Translations under genes and position numbers: made by a program
In this document: positions 42,120 to 50,508 of the stretch, piece after piece
Layout of the letters: each line of letters opens with the position of its first letter
Position numbering within the stretch: the first letter of the stretch is position 1
From: Flavobacteriales bacterium
Lineage (GTDB): Bacteria; Bacteroidota; Bacteroidia; Flavobacteriales_F; PHOS-HE28
Reading direction: 5' to 3'
Assembly (NCBI GenBank): GCA_020635725.1
Contig: JACJZF010000001.1
Span: forward strand, 434,001-498,000
Length of the DNA stretch: 64,000 bases
Notes under the pieces: model-generated
Database searches by the model: none
Told to the model about the DNA's origin: nothing
Seen by the model: the letters and a program-made list of their open reading frames with translations, nothing else

Positions 42120-43490
42120 ATGGACCCCTCGCTCGCAGACCTGCGCTCCCGTTTCGTGAGCGGTGCCACGCTGCCCTTTCACGCGCGGCGGGATGCGCTC
42201 TTGAAGCTGAAGCGGTCGTTGCGCGCGCATGAAGAGCGGCTGCTGGATGCCATGCGCACGGATATGCGCAAGCCGCGCACGGAGGCCTTCATCAGCGACA
42301 TCGGTCTCGTGCACGGCGCCATCGACCATGCGCTTGTTGAGTTGAAGCAGTGGATGCGCCCACGGCGCGTGCCCACGCCGTTGGCGCTGCAGGTGGCGAG
42401 CAGCGTGGTGCTGCAACGCCCGAACGGCGTGGTGCTGATCATCGCACCTTGGAACTACCCGGTGCTCCTGGTGCTCTCTCCCTTGGTGGCCGCGCTTGCC
42501 GCGGGCAATTGCGCCGTGCTGAAGCCCAGCGAGGATGCGCCGGCCACCGCGGAGGTCATCGCGGCGCTCATCCGATCGGCGCTTGAGCCTTCTCTGGTGC
42601 AGGTGGTGCTGGGGCCGGGCAGCACGGTGGTGCCCGCGCTCATGGGCTCCTTCCGGTTCGACCATGTCTTCTTCACGGGCAGCGCGCCGGTGGGCAAGCG
42701 CATCCTGGAACTGGCGGCGCCGCAGCTGGTGCCCGTCACCTTGGAGCTGGGGGGCAAGAGCCCGGCGATCATCGATGATACGGCCGATGTGGAACGCGCC
42801 GCGCTGCGTGTGGCGTGGAGCAAGTGCTTCAATGCAGGGCAGACCTGCATCGCCACGGATCACGTGCTGGTGCATGCCGCGGTGAAGGATCGATTCCTGC
42901 AGGCGCTCCGAAAACGGCTCATCGAGTTCTATGGATCCGAAGCGCAGCGCAGCCCGCACCTGGCGCGCATGATCCATGCCCGGCGTTTCGAAACGGTGCG
43001 GGCCTATCTCGATCAGGGTGAGGTATGGCATGGCGGGCAGCACGACGCTGATGACCGCTTCATCGCTCCCACGGTGCTGCTGAGCACCCCGCTTGATGCG
43101 CCGGTGATGCGCGAGGAGATCTTCGGGCCCGTGCTGCCCGTGCTTTCGTGGAGCGACCGCGGTGAGCTGCGCGAAGTGATCGCGCGCAACCCGCAGCCGT
43201 TGGCGGCCTACCTGTTCAGCTCAGACCGCGGCATGCAGCGCTGGTTCAGTCAGGAGCTCGATTTCGGCGGCGGCTGCATCAATCATTGCCTCTTGCATTT
43301 CGGGTCACCGCATCTGCCTTTCGGTGGCGTGGGGCGCAGCGGCATGGGACGCTATCACGGGCACGCGGGCTTCGACCTGTTCAGCAATAGCAAGGGGCTG
43401 GTGCATGCAAGCACGCTCATCGAGCCGGGCCTCCAATACCCGCCGTACACCTCCTTCAAGGAGCGGGTGCTGCGCTGGGTGCTGCGCTGA
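42120..43490 (+). CDS. Class 3 aldehyde dehydrogenase
   Basis: 456 residues from the ATG at 42120 (MDPSLADLRSRFVSGATLPF). Features of the ALDH3 (fatty aldehyde / coniferyl aldehyde) group: APWNYPVLLVLSPLVAALAA, FFTGSAPVGKRIL, Glu in VTLELGGKSPAII and the catalytic Cys in NAGQTCIATDHVL, ending with PPYTSFKERVLRWVLR, typical of this class. It oxidises medium- or long-chain aldehydes using NAD(P). It is shorter than and clearly distinct from the aldehyde dehydrogenase at 32357. The upstream in-frame extension overlaps the glycosyltransferase and is not coding. Confidence 0.92.
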   Translation: MDPSLADLRSRFVSGATLPFHARRDALLKLKRSLRAHEERLLDAMRTDMRKPRTEAFISDIGLVHGAIDHALVELKQWMRPRRVPTPLALQVASSVVLQRPNGVVLIIAPWNYPVLLVLSPLVAALAAGNCAVLKPSEDAPATAEVIAALIRSALEPSLVQVVLGPGSTVVPALMGSFRFDHVFFTGSAPVGKRILELAAPQLVPVTLELGGKSPAIIDDTADVERAALRVAWSKCFNAGQTCIATDHVLVHAAVKDRFLQALRKRLIEFYGSEAQRSPHLARMIHARRFETVRAYLDQGEVWHGGQHDADDRFIAPTVLLSTPLDAPVMREEIFGPVLPVLSWSDRGELREVIARNPQPLAAYLFSSDRGMQRWFSQELDFGGGCINHCLLHFGSPHLPFGGVGRSGMGRYHGHAGFDLFSNSKGLVHASTLIEPGLQYPPYTSFKERVLRWVLR

Positions 43491-43532
43491 TCGTTGTGAT
43501 CTTCATCACGCTGGGTGCCCGATGATCGGCCC

Positions 43533-43539
43533 TACTTCG
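43533..43539 (+). promoter_or_regulatory. Possible -7 promoter box of gene 43545
   Basis: TACTTCG, a one-base-shorter version of the TAnnTTnG box, 5 bases before the ATG. Confidence 0.25.
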
Positions 43540-43544
43540 CAATT

Positions 43545-45140
43545 ATGCGAATCGCTGTCTCTCACCTGTTCGCGATCCTCGTGCTTCCTGCTGCCCTCAG
43601 CGCGCAGGACATCGGGAATCGGTCATTGATTCTCCAGGAAGTCGCCATACCGGGCATGCCCGGCCTGCAATCCTTCGCTATGGGCCAGCACCAAGGCGAG
43701 TGGCTGCTGATCGGTGGCCGCACCGATGGATTGCACCGGCGCCAGCCTCCGGTCACCTTCCTGGCCGCCGATAACAACACGAGCGCGTACGTGGTGAATC
43801 CGATGACGCTGGAGGTGTGGAGCGCATCGCTGAGCGTGTTGCCCACCGCGATTCACATGCAGCTCCAGAGCACCAACATGGAGCACCAGCAGGTGGGCTC
43901 GACGTTGTACATCATCGGCGGCTACGGGTATTCCACGCTTGCTGCGGACCACATCACGCACCCCCGGCTCACGGCGTTGGATGTGCCAGGCATGATCGCC
44001 GCGATCAAGAACGGGCAGTCGGTGGCGCCGTATGTGCGTTCGATCACGGACAGCCGCATGGAGGTCACCGGAGGATACCTCGGCTATCTGGATGGCACGT
44101 TCATCCTGGCTGGAGGCCAGCGGTTCGTCGGTCGGTACAACCCCATGGGCCCTGATTTCGGGCCGGGCTTCATTCAGCAGTACACCAATGCCATCCGCCG
44201 CTTCAGCATCGCGGATGACGGCACCACGCTCGCGATCAACGATTACTCGGAGGTGGTGGACACCGTGAATCTGCACCGCCGTGACTACAACCTTGTCGCG
44301 CAGGTGTTCCCGGACGGGAGCGAGGGCTACACGGCCTTCAGCGGCGTCTTCCAATATGCGGCTGACCTGCCCTGGCTCAACACGGTCGACATCAGTGCCT
44401 CCGGCTATGCGGTGGTGCCCGCGTTCGAGCAGCTGCTCAATCAGTACCACACCGCGCATCTCCCTGCGTACAGCCAGGCCGACAATCGGATGAGCAGTGT
44501 GTTCTTCGGAGGCATAGGCCGTTACTATTTCGACGGCAACGGTCAGCTCATCGATGACACGAATGTGCCTTTCGTGAACACCATCAGCCGGGTCGAGCGC
44601 CTAGCGAACGGAACCATGGAAGAGATGGCGATCGGGGAGATGCCCGCATTGCTGGGTGCCGGCGCGGAATTCATCATCGATCCGGCGGTGCCCGTCATCG
44701 GCGATGGCATCATCGATATGGATGGCCTGGTGGCGGACACCGTTGTTGCGGGCCATGTCGTGGGTGGCATTCAGAGCTCCGCGATGAATATGTTCTTCAT
44801 CAACGACGGTACGCAGAGCGATGCCAGCGCGCGCGTCTTCCGGGTTCTGTTGGTCAACTCCTCCACGTCGGTCGCGGAGGAACGGGTAGCCCCGGCATCA
44901 TACCTGTCCGTCACGGGCAGCGGGGGCGAACTGCTGATCACCATGGATCTGCCAGTGGCCGAGCTGGCCGATGTGGACCTGCTCGACACGAGCGGGCGTT
45001 TCATCCGTCGCCTGCTGCATGCTCGGGTGCCCGCCGGTGCGCAGCGCATGCGGGCCGATGTGCGCGACCTGGCTCCCGGCGCGTACATGCTGCGTTTGCA
45101 GGCCGGAGGGCATGAGGGGATCGCGCGATTCGTGCGTTGA
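43545..45140 (+). CDS. Secreted kelch-like protein with T9SS type A sorting domain
   Basis: 531 residues from the ATG at 43545 (MRIAVSHLFAILVLPAALSA, signal peptide). The body contains blade-like segments (GEWLLIGGRTDGLHRR; GSTLYIIGGYGYST; GTFILAGGQRFVGRYN; SSVFFGGIGRYYFD) that resemble kelch beta-propeller blades. The final ~75 residues (VDLLDTSGRFIRRLL ... LAPGAYMLRLQAGGHEGIAR) are a type A T9SS sorting domain, so the protein should be exported and surface-attached or released. No catalytic motif is recognised. Confidence 0.83.
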   Translation: MRIAVSHLFAILVLPAALSAQDIGNRSLILQEVAIPGMPGLQSFAMGQHQGEWLLIGGRTDGLHRRQPPVTFLAADNNTSAYVVNPMTLEVWSASLSVLPTAIHMQLQSTNMEHQQVGSTLYIIGGYGYSTLAADHITHPRLTALDVPGMIAAIKNGQSVAPYVRSITDSRMEVTGGYLGYLDGTFILAGGQRFVGRYNPMGPDFGPGFIQQYTNAIRRFSIADDGTTLAINDYSEVVDTVNLHRRDYNLVAQVFPDGSEGYTAFSGVFQYAADLPWLNTVDISASGYAVVPAFEQLLNQYHTAHLPAYSQADNRMSSVFFGGIGRYYFDGNGQLIDDTNVPFVNTISRVERLANGTMEEMAIGEMPALLGAGAEFIIDPAVPVIGDGIIDMDGLVADTVVAGHVVGGIQSSAMNMFFINDGTQSDASARVFRVLLVNSSTSVAEERVAPASYLSVTGSGGELLITMDLPVAELADVDLLDTSGRFIRRLLHARVPAGAQRMRADVRDLAPGAYMLRLQAGGHEGIARFVR

Positions 45141-45374
45141 TCAGCCCAGCACGCGCTCGGCCCGTTTCGGGCGCAAGGCATCACGCATCACGGCCAGGTG
45201 CTCCTCATCGCACTCCACGGTGGCGGTGGCGCGCACAGGCAGGGCCGTCACCCAATGCCGGTGCCCGCTGATGCCCTGCTTCGCGCAGAATTCATCCACG
45301 TGGTGGAGGAAGTGGGCTGCGGTCTCCGGCGCGTCCGGTCCGAAGAAGTCCCAATGGAATCGTAGCAGGCCCAT
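45141..45374 (-). CDS. Small conserved-looking hypothetical protein, 77 residues
   Basis: Not recognised. 77 residues, soluble, His-rich in the first half (FHWDFFGPDAPETAAHFLHH, then GISGHRHWV) and with a regular alpha/beta character. The stop codon abuts that of the convergent kelch-like gene, and the start faces the LysE-like gene 27 bases away. That tight packing and the ordinary codon use support a real gene. Confidence 0.65.
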   Translation of the reverse strand: MGLLRFHWDFFGPDAPETAAHFLHHVDEFCAKQGISGHRHWVTALPVRATATVECDEEHLAVMRDALRPKRAERVLG

Positions 45375-45401
45375 GCGTGCCGACAGCTATTTTGCGCAAA
45401 G

Positions 45402-46127
45402 GTGGATGCTCTGCTGCTCTTCTTGATTGCTGCCGGCGCGAGCTTCGTGGGCTCGCTGCAGGCCGGCCTGGTCAATACCGCGGTGCTGGCGCACACCATA
45501 CAGCGTGGTGCGGAGGCAGGCCGGAGGATGGCCGTGGGCGGCGCCCTGCCCGAACTGCTCTATGCCGGGGTGGCCTTTCAGTTCGCGGCGCTGGTGCTCG
45601 ATTGGATGGGGCTGAGCCAGGCTGGTATCGGCATGCTGGTGGGCGTGATCTTGATCCTCATCGGCCTGTATTTCATCCTGCTCTTCAAGCCGATGTTCGC
45701 CGTGGATGAGGTGCGGCTGAAGGCCAGCGGTGTGCGCAAGGGGCTCCTGCTGGGCCTGCTGAACCCCCAGTTGCTGTTGTTCTGGTGCGGGGTGAAGCTC
45801 ATGATCACGGCATTCGGCGTGGGGGGCGATGGCTGGATCGACTTGATCGCCTTCTCCGTGGGCGCGTTCGCGGGAGCGCTGATCCTGCTGCTGCAGCTGG
45901 TGCGGCTCGGGCGGCGTGCCGTGGAGCGCCTGAGCCCCAAGAGCCTGCGGCTCATGTTCCGGCTCGTGGGCGTGGCGCTGGTGGTCAGCGGCCTCATGGG
46001 CATCATCCGAACCAGGCCATCAGCCGAGGGATCGGCCGCAAGCGCCAGCCGAAGTGGGCTTCGCAGCGTTCCGTCAGGGCATGCAGCGAATCCGGCGCAT
46101 GGCCGGTGCGCTGCAAGGTGGCGCTGA
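45402..46127 (+). CDS. LysE-family-like membrane exporter, C-terminus running into the convergent gene
   Basis: 241 residues, starting at a GTG (MDALLLFLIAAGASFVGSLQ). Six hydrophobic segments and the early AGASFVGSLQAGLVNTAVLA and LLLGLLNPQLLLFWCGVKL stretches resemble LysE/RhtB amino-acid exporters. The natural end seems to be near residue 203 (VALVVSGLMGIIRTR). The last ~40 residues (SAEGSAASASRSGLRSVPSG onward) are antisense to the end of the ATP-grasp gene and look like an accidental extension after loss of an earlier stop codon. The GTG is the only start that keeps the first membrane segment intact. Confidence 0.75.
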   Translation: MDALLLFLIAAGASFVGSLQAGLVNTAVLAHTIQRGAEAGRRMAVGGALPELLYAGVAFQFAALVLDWMGLSQAGIGMLVGVILILIGLYFILLFKPMFAVDEVRLKASGVRKGLLLGLLNPQLLLFWCGVKLMITAFGVGGDGWIDLIAFSVGAFAGALILLLQLVRLGRRAVERLSPKSLRLMFRLVGVALVVSGLMGIIRTRPSAEGSAASASRSGLRSVPSGHAANPAHGRCAARWR

Positions 46128-47052
46128 TCGGGCCCAGATGGCGCAGGTGGCGCAGGAGCACCCGCCAGCAGCGCCAGATGGAATAGTCGGGATCGTAGAT
46201 CAAGCCGGGCTCGCTGCTCACGCCGTTCAGTTCGATCACGGTGAAACGACCCGCGCGAAGATCCTCGTCATTCAAGCCTCGCACGTCCAATCGCCCGTAG
46301 TTGATGCCATGCGCATGGTGCAACAACGCATCGACGGCGGCGCGCAGCTCCCGGGTATTCAAGTGATCGGCGTCGAAGAACCGTGTTCCGCGGCAGTGGT
46401 TGCCGATCGGTTCGAGTGGCACCGCTTCACCGCGAGCCGGTATGCGGGCGAGCAGATCCGGGCTGTTCGCTTCGAGCCGCTTGAGTTGGCGTGCACCTCG
46501 CCAATCGCGCCGTAGCAGCTGTCTGGCCGTGCTCACGCCATCGCCCGTGACACCAAGGAACTCCTTGCCGGTGATGGAGAGCAGCTCCACGCGGCCGGTG
46601 GCCATATCGCGCGCGAACATGAGCCCATATTCGCAGGGCGCATCGATCAAGGCCTGCAGCAGCATGTCCGACGGCTGGTTGGCGAGCGCGCGCAGCAGCG
46701 CGTCTTCGTCATGCACCTTCGCGATGCCCTCGCCGCGCTCTCCCACATCGGGCTTCACGATGAGCGGCAAGGCGATGCCGCTGGCCCGCCATAGCGCACG
46801 GACGGCCGAGGCGGGGCTCCCGGCAGGTACCAGCACGGTGCTCGGGTAGCTGCCCTCCGGAAGCAGCGGATAGATCAGTGATTTGCGCTCGCCGAAGAAG
46901 CCGCCCATGTCAATGGCCGGATTCACGTTGGTGAAGAAGGCCGCGCGTCGTTGGCGGATCGCTTGCCAGAGGTACAGCGGCAGCACCGGCAGGTAGATCA
47001 GCTGCCAGGGCCAATACTCATGATTGAGCCGCTGCGCCAGCCGCCGTAGCAT
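46003..47052 (-). CDS. ATP-grasp domain protein (D-Ala-D-Ala-ligase-like fold)
   Basis: 349 residues. The N-terminus has a basic then hydrophobic segment (LNHEYWPWQLIYLPVLPLYL). The ATP-grasp core follows: LPLIVKPDVGERGEGIAKVH (ATP-binding lysine and glycine-rich loop), MLLQALIDAPCEYGLMFARD, INYGRLDVRGLNDED and the metal-binding FTVIELNGVSSEPGLIYDPD. The acceptor and product are unknown. The last 125 bases overlap the LysE-like gene on the other strand. The DinB-like gene lies directly upstream by 10 bases, so a shared transcript is likely. Confidence 0.82.
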   Translation of the reverse strand: MLRRLAQRLNHEYWPWQLIYLPVLPLYLWQAIRQRRAAFFTNVNPAIDMGGFFGERKSLIYPLLPEGSYPSTVLVPAGSPASAVRALWRASGIALPLIVKPDVGERGEGIAKVHDEDALLRALANQPSDMLLQALIDAPCEYGLMFARDMATGRVELLSITGKEFLGVTGDGVSTARQLLRRDWRGARQLKRLEANSPDLLARIPARGEAVPLEPIGNHCRGTRFFDADHLNTRELRAAVDALLHHAHGINYGRLDVRGLNDEDLRAGRFTVIELNGVSSEPGLIYDPDYSIWRCWRVLLRHLRHLGPISATLQRTGHAPDSLHALTERCEAHFGWRLRPIPRLMAWFG

Positions 47053-47062
47053 GCGTGGTGAG

Positions 47063-47560
47063 TTAGCGGCTGCGGTGGTTGCGCGTGGAGGCGGCCACGC
47101 CCAGGTGCTCGGGGAAGCGGATCCCGGGCAGCTCCTGTTCCAACGCGATGCGGATCATGGCGAGGTGATGCACGCCATGGTCGGCCAGGTAGGCGAGCTC
47201 GCGCTTCAAGGTGGTGCGCTGCGCGCTCCAGAGCGGCGTATCGGGCAGCTCGCTCTCCATCTCCAGCGCGTGGTCGGCAGAGATCTTCTGCAACAGCAGG
47301 ATGCTCGCACGGCAGGAGCCACGTGCCGCGGAGACCTCCTGCTCCAGTCGCGGGTCGCGGGTGCGGCGGTCGTAGCTGAAGCTTGCGCCATCGCGCATGA
47401 GCAGGCAGCCGTAGAATTCAAGGATGTGCCGGAAGTGCTGCCCGATGCTGCTGCCGAAGAGCAGGCGACTGGGCCGCGCATAATCCTCATCGGTCAGTTG
47501 CACGAGCAAGGCGTCGATCCGTTCAAGGATCGATGCGTTGTAATCCACGATGGCCTGCAT
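47063..47560 (-). CDS. DinB-like (four-helix metal-binding) protein
   Basis: 165 residues from the ATG at 47560 (MQAIVDYNASILERIDALLV). The DinB/YfiT pattern is visible: a first histidine in GQHFRHILEFYGCLL and a pair in YLADHGVHHLAMIRIALEQE, the three usual divalent-metal ligands of this four-helix bundle. Members include thiol-dependent transferases and stress-induced proteins; the specific role here is unknown. The frame extends upstream to 47716 on Pro/Cys-rich shadow sequence, which is rejected. Confidence 0.78.
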   Translation of the reverse strand: MQAIVDYNASILERIDALLVQLTDEDYARPSRLLFGSSIGQHFRHILEFYGCLLMRDGASFSYDRRTRDPRLEQEVSAARGSCRASILLLQKISADHALEMESELPDTPLWSAQRTTLKRELAYLADHGVHHLAMIRIALEQELPGIRFPEHLGVAASTRNHRSR

Positions 47561-47597
47561 GCGGGTGGTAGGGGTGGGCAAAGGTGAGGCGCGGGAA

Positions 47598-47993
47598 TCA
47601 CACGGCACGCTGGCGCAAGGAGCGCAGCAGGGTGATGGCCCGGTCATGATCGCGCACGAGGACAAAGGCCGCGCACACGGCCACGGCAATGGCCAACGCG
47701 AACAGGGTGCCGCCATCGCCCATCACTTCGATGCCCAGCACGGTCAGGTGCGAGAGGATGGCGCCCGACATGATGCCCAAGGCCAGCGCGGCGCCCATCC
47801 ATGCGGTGCGCGGAACGAGGAGGAGCAGCGCGGCGATCAGCTCGGCCACGCCGCTGCCGATGCGGCCCACGGGCTCCGCGCCCAGCGTGCTGAAGATGTA
47901 CACCGATTCAGGCGCGGCGGTGAACTTGAACCACAGGGTCTGTAACAAGATGATTGCCGCGGCGATGTCGGGCAGGCGTTTGATCAGGCGCAT
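47598..47993 (-). CDS. DoxX-like membrane protein
   Basis: 131 residues with four hydrophobic segments. KRLPDIAAAIILLQTLWFKF and GSGVAELIAALLLLVP match the DoxX pattern (early Lys/Phe and Glu in the second helix). Function in the family is varied and poorly known; some members act in thiol redox. It starts 2 bases after the stop of the YHS-domain gene upstream, forming a two-gene unit. Confidence 0.8.
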   Translation of the reverse strand: MRLIKRLPDIAAAIILLQTLWFKFTAAPESVYIFSTLGAEPVGRIGSGVAELIAALLLLVPRTAWMGAALALGIMSGAILSHLTVLGIEVMGDGGTLFALAIAVAVCAAFVLVRDHDRAITLLRSLRQRAV

Positions 47994-47995
47994 GA

Positions 47996-48454
47996 TCAGG
48001 GTTTGTGCTTGAAGTTGGTCCAGTTGCGGTCGGCGGCCTCGTGCAGGCGCGCCTCATCCTTGTTCCAGCTGTTCAGCGTGTTGTTGAAGTAGGCGTTGTA
48101 GAACAGGAACACCTTGCCATCGATCACCTTGAAGGTCTCCGGGTCCACTTCCACCTTCTCATTCCGCGCGCCGAGCGCGTAGGCGCACCAACCGCCATAT
48201 TGCGGCAGGTAGCGCTCCGGTTGTTTGCGGAACAGTTCCAGGTGCGTGGGATTCGCGAACCGGAAGGTCACGCCATCATGCATCAGGCTGAGCGTCGGGG
48301 AGCCTTTCATGGCCCGGCCCTGGATCACGTAGGCCACGGGGTCGTAGCCATCGAGCCAGATGCCCTGCTCATTCGTGTTGTAGCGCGGCTTCAGTTCTTG
48401 GGCTGTCGCCGGGCCCATCAGGGCCGCGAGCAGCAGGACACACAGGTATCGCAT
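47996..48454 (-). CDS. Secreted YHS-domain protein
   Basis: 152 residues with a signal peptide (MRYLCVLLLAALMGPATAQ). The YHS core is seen in LDGYDPVAYVIQGRAMKGSP, FRFANPTHLELFRKQPERYL and PQYGGWCAYALG; the Cys in GGWCAYAL is typical of this metal-associated domain. The periplasmic role is not established. It is the first gene of a pair with the DoxX-like protein, and such pairs suggest a shared envelope redox or metal function. Confidence 0.85.
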   Translation of the reverse strand: MRYLCVLLLAALMGPATAQELKPRYNTNEQGIWLDGYDPVAYVIQGRAMKGSPTLSLMHDGVTFRFANPTHLELFRKQPERYLPQYGGWCAYALGARNEKVEVDPETFKVIDGKVFLFYNAYFNNTLNSWNKDEARLHEAADRNWTNFKHKP

Positions 48455-48525
48455 CGTGAAGATTCAGCAGCTTGTCGCCGGCATGTGCTCAGCCTGACAG
48501 CGATCCTCGCGCCGCGCTCGATGAT

Positions 48526-49041
48526 TCAGGCTGGTCCGCCTCCTCGGGGGATGATGCGCGCCGGATTCCCCACGGCCACGCTGTTGGCGGGCACGTCCTT
48601 GAGCACCACCGCCCCGGCCCCGATGGCCACATCATCCCCGATGGTGATGGGCCCGATGATGATGGCGTTCGCGCCCACATCAACCCGATCGCCGAAGCGC
48701 GGGGCGCGGCTGTACCCGCCCTCCTTCAATCGCTTGTTGCCAATGGTGGTGCTGTTGCGCACGGTGCAGCCCGCGCCGAAGACGGTGCCGTCGTTCACCA
48801 CCAGCGCCTGTCCATGGTCCACACGGAAGCCCGGCCCGATCCGCGTTTTCCAAGGCAGCTCGATGCCGAGGAACCATTCCACGCCCACGCGATACAGGAT
48901 GAAGTACCAGAAGAAGAGCACCGCCACGATCACGTTCTGCCGCAGCAGATGCCCTATGCGGAAGAGCAGCAGCACCAGCCGCCCCTTCGGGTTGCCTGCG
49001 TTGGCGCCCCAGTCCTGGAAGATGTTCCACGTGCTCGCCAT
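48526..49041 (-). CDS. Hexapeptide-repeat acetyltransferase (serine O-acetyltransferase-like)
   Basis: 171 residues from the ATG at 49041. After a hydrophobic stretch (VIVAVLFFWYFILYRVGVEW) come left-handed beta-helix turns: GPGFRVDHGQALVVNDGTVF, VGANAIIIGPITIGDDVAIG and AGAVVLKDVPANSVAVGNPA, ending in ARIIPRG. This is the CysE/WcaB type. Because its start overlaps the end of a glycosyltransferase gene (one base), it more likely acetylates a surface polysaccharide precursor than serine (inference). Confidence 0.85.
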   Translation of the reverse strand: MASTWNIFQDWGANAGNPKGRLVLLLFRIGHLLRQNVIVAVLFFWYFILYRVGVEWFLGIELPWKTRIGPGFRVDHGQALVVNDGTVFGAGCTVRNSTTIGNKRLKEGGYSRAPRFGDRVDVGANAIIIGPITIGDDVAIGAGAVVLKDVPANSVAVGNPARIIPRGGGPA

Positions 49042-49889
49042 CAGCCGCGCTTGCCGGTGAGCAAAGGTGAGACGTGCTGGTTGAAGAGCAGCTTCAGCCA
49101 CGCCGGGAAATACAACGCCGTGCGCACCAGCTGACCGATGAAGGTCCCCACGGGCCCCAGGCCGATGTCGCGGCTCACCCGGCGTCCCTCGGAGAGGACC
49201 TTCTTCAATGGAATGCGCATGCTCGCCCCGCCCGCCGTGAAGTTGGCCAGCACAACGGGCAGGTACAGGAACTGGCCGCTCGATTCGATCCAGGCCTGCA
49301 CGGCCCACTTGTGGTCGCCGCTCACGCGCAGCGAGGCATCGAATGGACGGCCTGTGTAATAGGAGCGGCGCACGAAGAAGCTCGGGTGGTTCAACACCAT
49401 CTCCCAATACCGCAGCAGGAATCCGCTCTGCTTGGCGTGCTTCACCTTCTTATGCCCATTGGGGTAGTGGATCCAGATATCGCCGTGCACGATGTTCACC
49501 GCAGGGCGATCATTCACCGCCTCCATCACGCGACGCACCGCATCCGGCTCATACCAGTCATCCGCGTTGATCAGGGCGACCCATTCGCCCGTGCAGAGCG
49601 CCACGCCCTTGTTCATGGCGTCGTAGATGCCTTTGTCCCGCTCACTCACCCAGTATGCCAGCCGTTCGTCGTAGCGCTTGACCAGGTCCAGGGTGCCATC
49701 GGTGCTGCCCCCATCAACGATGATGTACTCGATGGACGGGTAGTCCTGCGCGAGCACGCTTTGGATGGTGCGCTCCAAGGTGGCGGCGCCATTGAAGACC
49801 ACCGTCACCACGCTTACCACCGGCAAGCCAGGCGCCTGTTCGGGCATGATCCCCTGCGTGCGTCGTCCACCTTGCCTCGAATCGCTCAT
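49041..49889 (-). CDS. Family 2 glycosyltransferase
   Basis: 282 residues from the ATG at 49889; an ATG at 49847 is the alternative. GT2 motifs: VVSVVTVVFNGAATLERTIQ, YIIVDGGSTDGTLDLVKRYD, SERDKGIYDAMNKGVALCTG and the DxD-type site ALINADDWYEPDAV. GIYDAMNKG with INADD is typical of WcaE-like transferases of exopolysaccharide synthesis. It is coupled to the acetyltransferase downstream. A GATTTTTG box ends 5 bases before the chosen ATG, supporting that start; the longer open frame to 50117 is rejected. Confidence 0.9.
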   Translation of the reverse strand: MSDSRQGGRRTQGIMPEQAPGLPVVSVVTVVFNGAATLERTIQSVLAQDYPSIEYIIVDGGSTDGTLDLVKRYDERLAYWVSERDKGIYDAMNKGVALCTGEWVALINADDWYEPDAVRRVMEAVNDRPAVNIVHGDIWIHYPNGHKKVKHAKQSGFLLRYWEMVLNHPSFFVRRSYYTGRPFDASLRVSGDHKWAVQAWIESSGQFLYLPVVLANFTAGGASMRIPLKKVLSEGRRVSRDIGLGPVGTFIGQLVRTALYFPAWLKLLFNQHVSPLLTGKRG

Positions 49890-49894
49890 CCGGG

Positions 49895-49902
49895 CAAAAA
49901 TC
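49895..49902 (-). promoter_or_regulatory. Possible -7 promoter box of the glycosyltransferase-acetyltransferase pair
   Basis: GATTTTTG on the minus strand, 7 of 8 to TAnnTTTG, 5 bases before the ATG at 49889. Confidence 0.3.
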
Positions 49903-49969
49903 CGAGCGGCCGCGCTTCGTCCGCAGCGCCGGGCCGATAACCGATGAACGGAGCTTTCAACAAGGCACC

Positions 49970-49979
49970 TGTAACTTTC
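49970..49979 (+). promoter_or_regulatory. Candidate promoter element of the sigma operon (TGTAAC motif)
   Basis: TGTAACTTTC lies 43 bases before the sigma start. It overlaps a housekeeping-type TAACTTTC and also carries TGTAAC, which recurs at 52396 upstream of the barrel gene. It could be the housekeeping or an autoregulated ECF promoter. Confidence 0.3.
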
Positions 49980-50022
49980 CCTTCCTCCCGCCGTCCCACT
50001 GGCGGACACCGGTCCCTCGCCG

Positions 50023-50508
50023 ATGACCCCTGCTGAATACAATAGCGCCGTGGATGCCCATGCCGATGGCTTGTACCGCTTCGCGTTGAAGCATCTGCGC
50101 GATACCGACCAGGCCAAGGATGTGGTGCAGGAGAGCTTCGCGCGGCTGTGGTCGCGCGTGGACCAGGTGGAGGCCGCGAAGGCGAAGAGCTACCTCTTCA
50201 CCACCGCGCACCATACGATGGTCGATGAGGTGCGCAAGGGAGGACGGGTGAGGCGCTTGGAGGAGCAGCATGAGGAGTTGAGGAGCACCAGCCAGTCGCA
50301 GCCGGATTTGAAAGCCGTGCTCGATGCCGCCTTGGCCACCCTGCCTGCCATACAGCGCAGCGTGGTGCTGTTGCGCGACCTGGAAGGGTATGCTTATGAA
50401 GAGATCGCCGAGCTCACCGGCCTCAACCTCGCGCAGGTGAAGGTGTACATCTACCGTGGGCGCATGGCTTTGAAGGATTACATCGGACAGCTCGACCTGG
50501 TGATTTGA
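50023..50508 (+). CDS. ECF-type RNA polymerase sigma factor
   Basis: 161 residues. Region 2 is seen in HADGLYRFALKHLRDTDQAK with DVVQESFARLWSRVDQVE and YLFTTAHHTMVDEVRKGGR; region 4 in LPAIQRSVVLLRDLEGYAYE followed by EIAELTGLNLAQVKVYIYRG. It is distinct from the ECF factor at 14093. The stop overlaps the start of the anti-sigma-like gene by one base (TGATG), the standard arrangement for a sigma/anti-sigma pair. Confidence 0.93.
   Translation: MTPAEYNSAVDAHADGLYRFALKHLRDTDQAKDVVQESFARLWSRVDQVEAAKAKSYLFTTAHHTMVDEVRKGGRVRRLEEQHEELRSTSQSQPDLKAVLDAALATLPAIQRSVVLLRDLEGYAYEEIAELTGLNLAQVKVYIYRGRMALKDYIGQLDLVI

Noticed and set aside
43491..43544. GATC/ATC short inverted segments before the kelch-like gene as an operator
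   Set aside because: Arms are four to five bases and imperfect; not distinguishable from chance.
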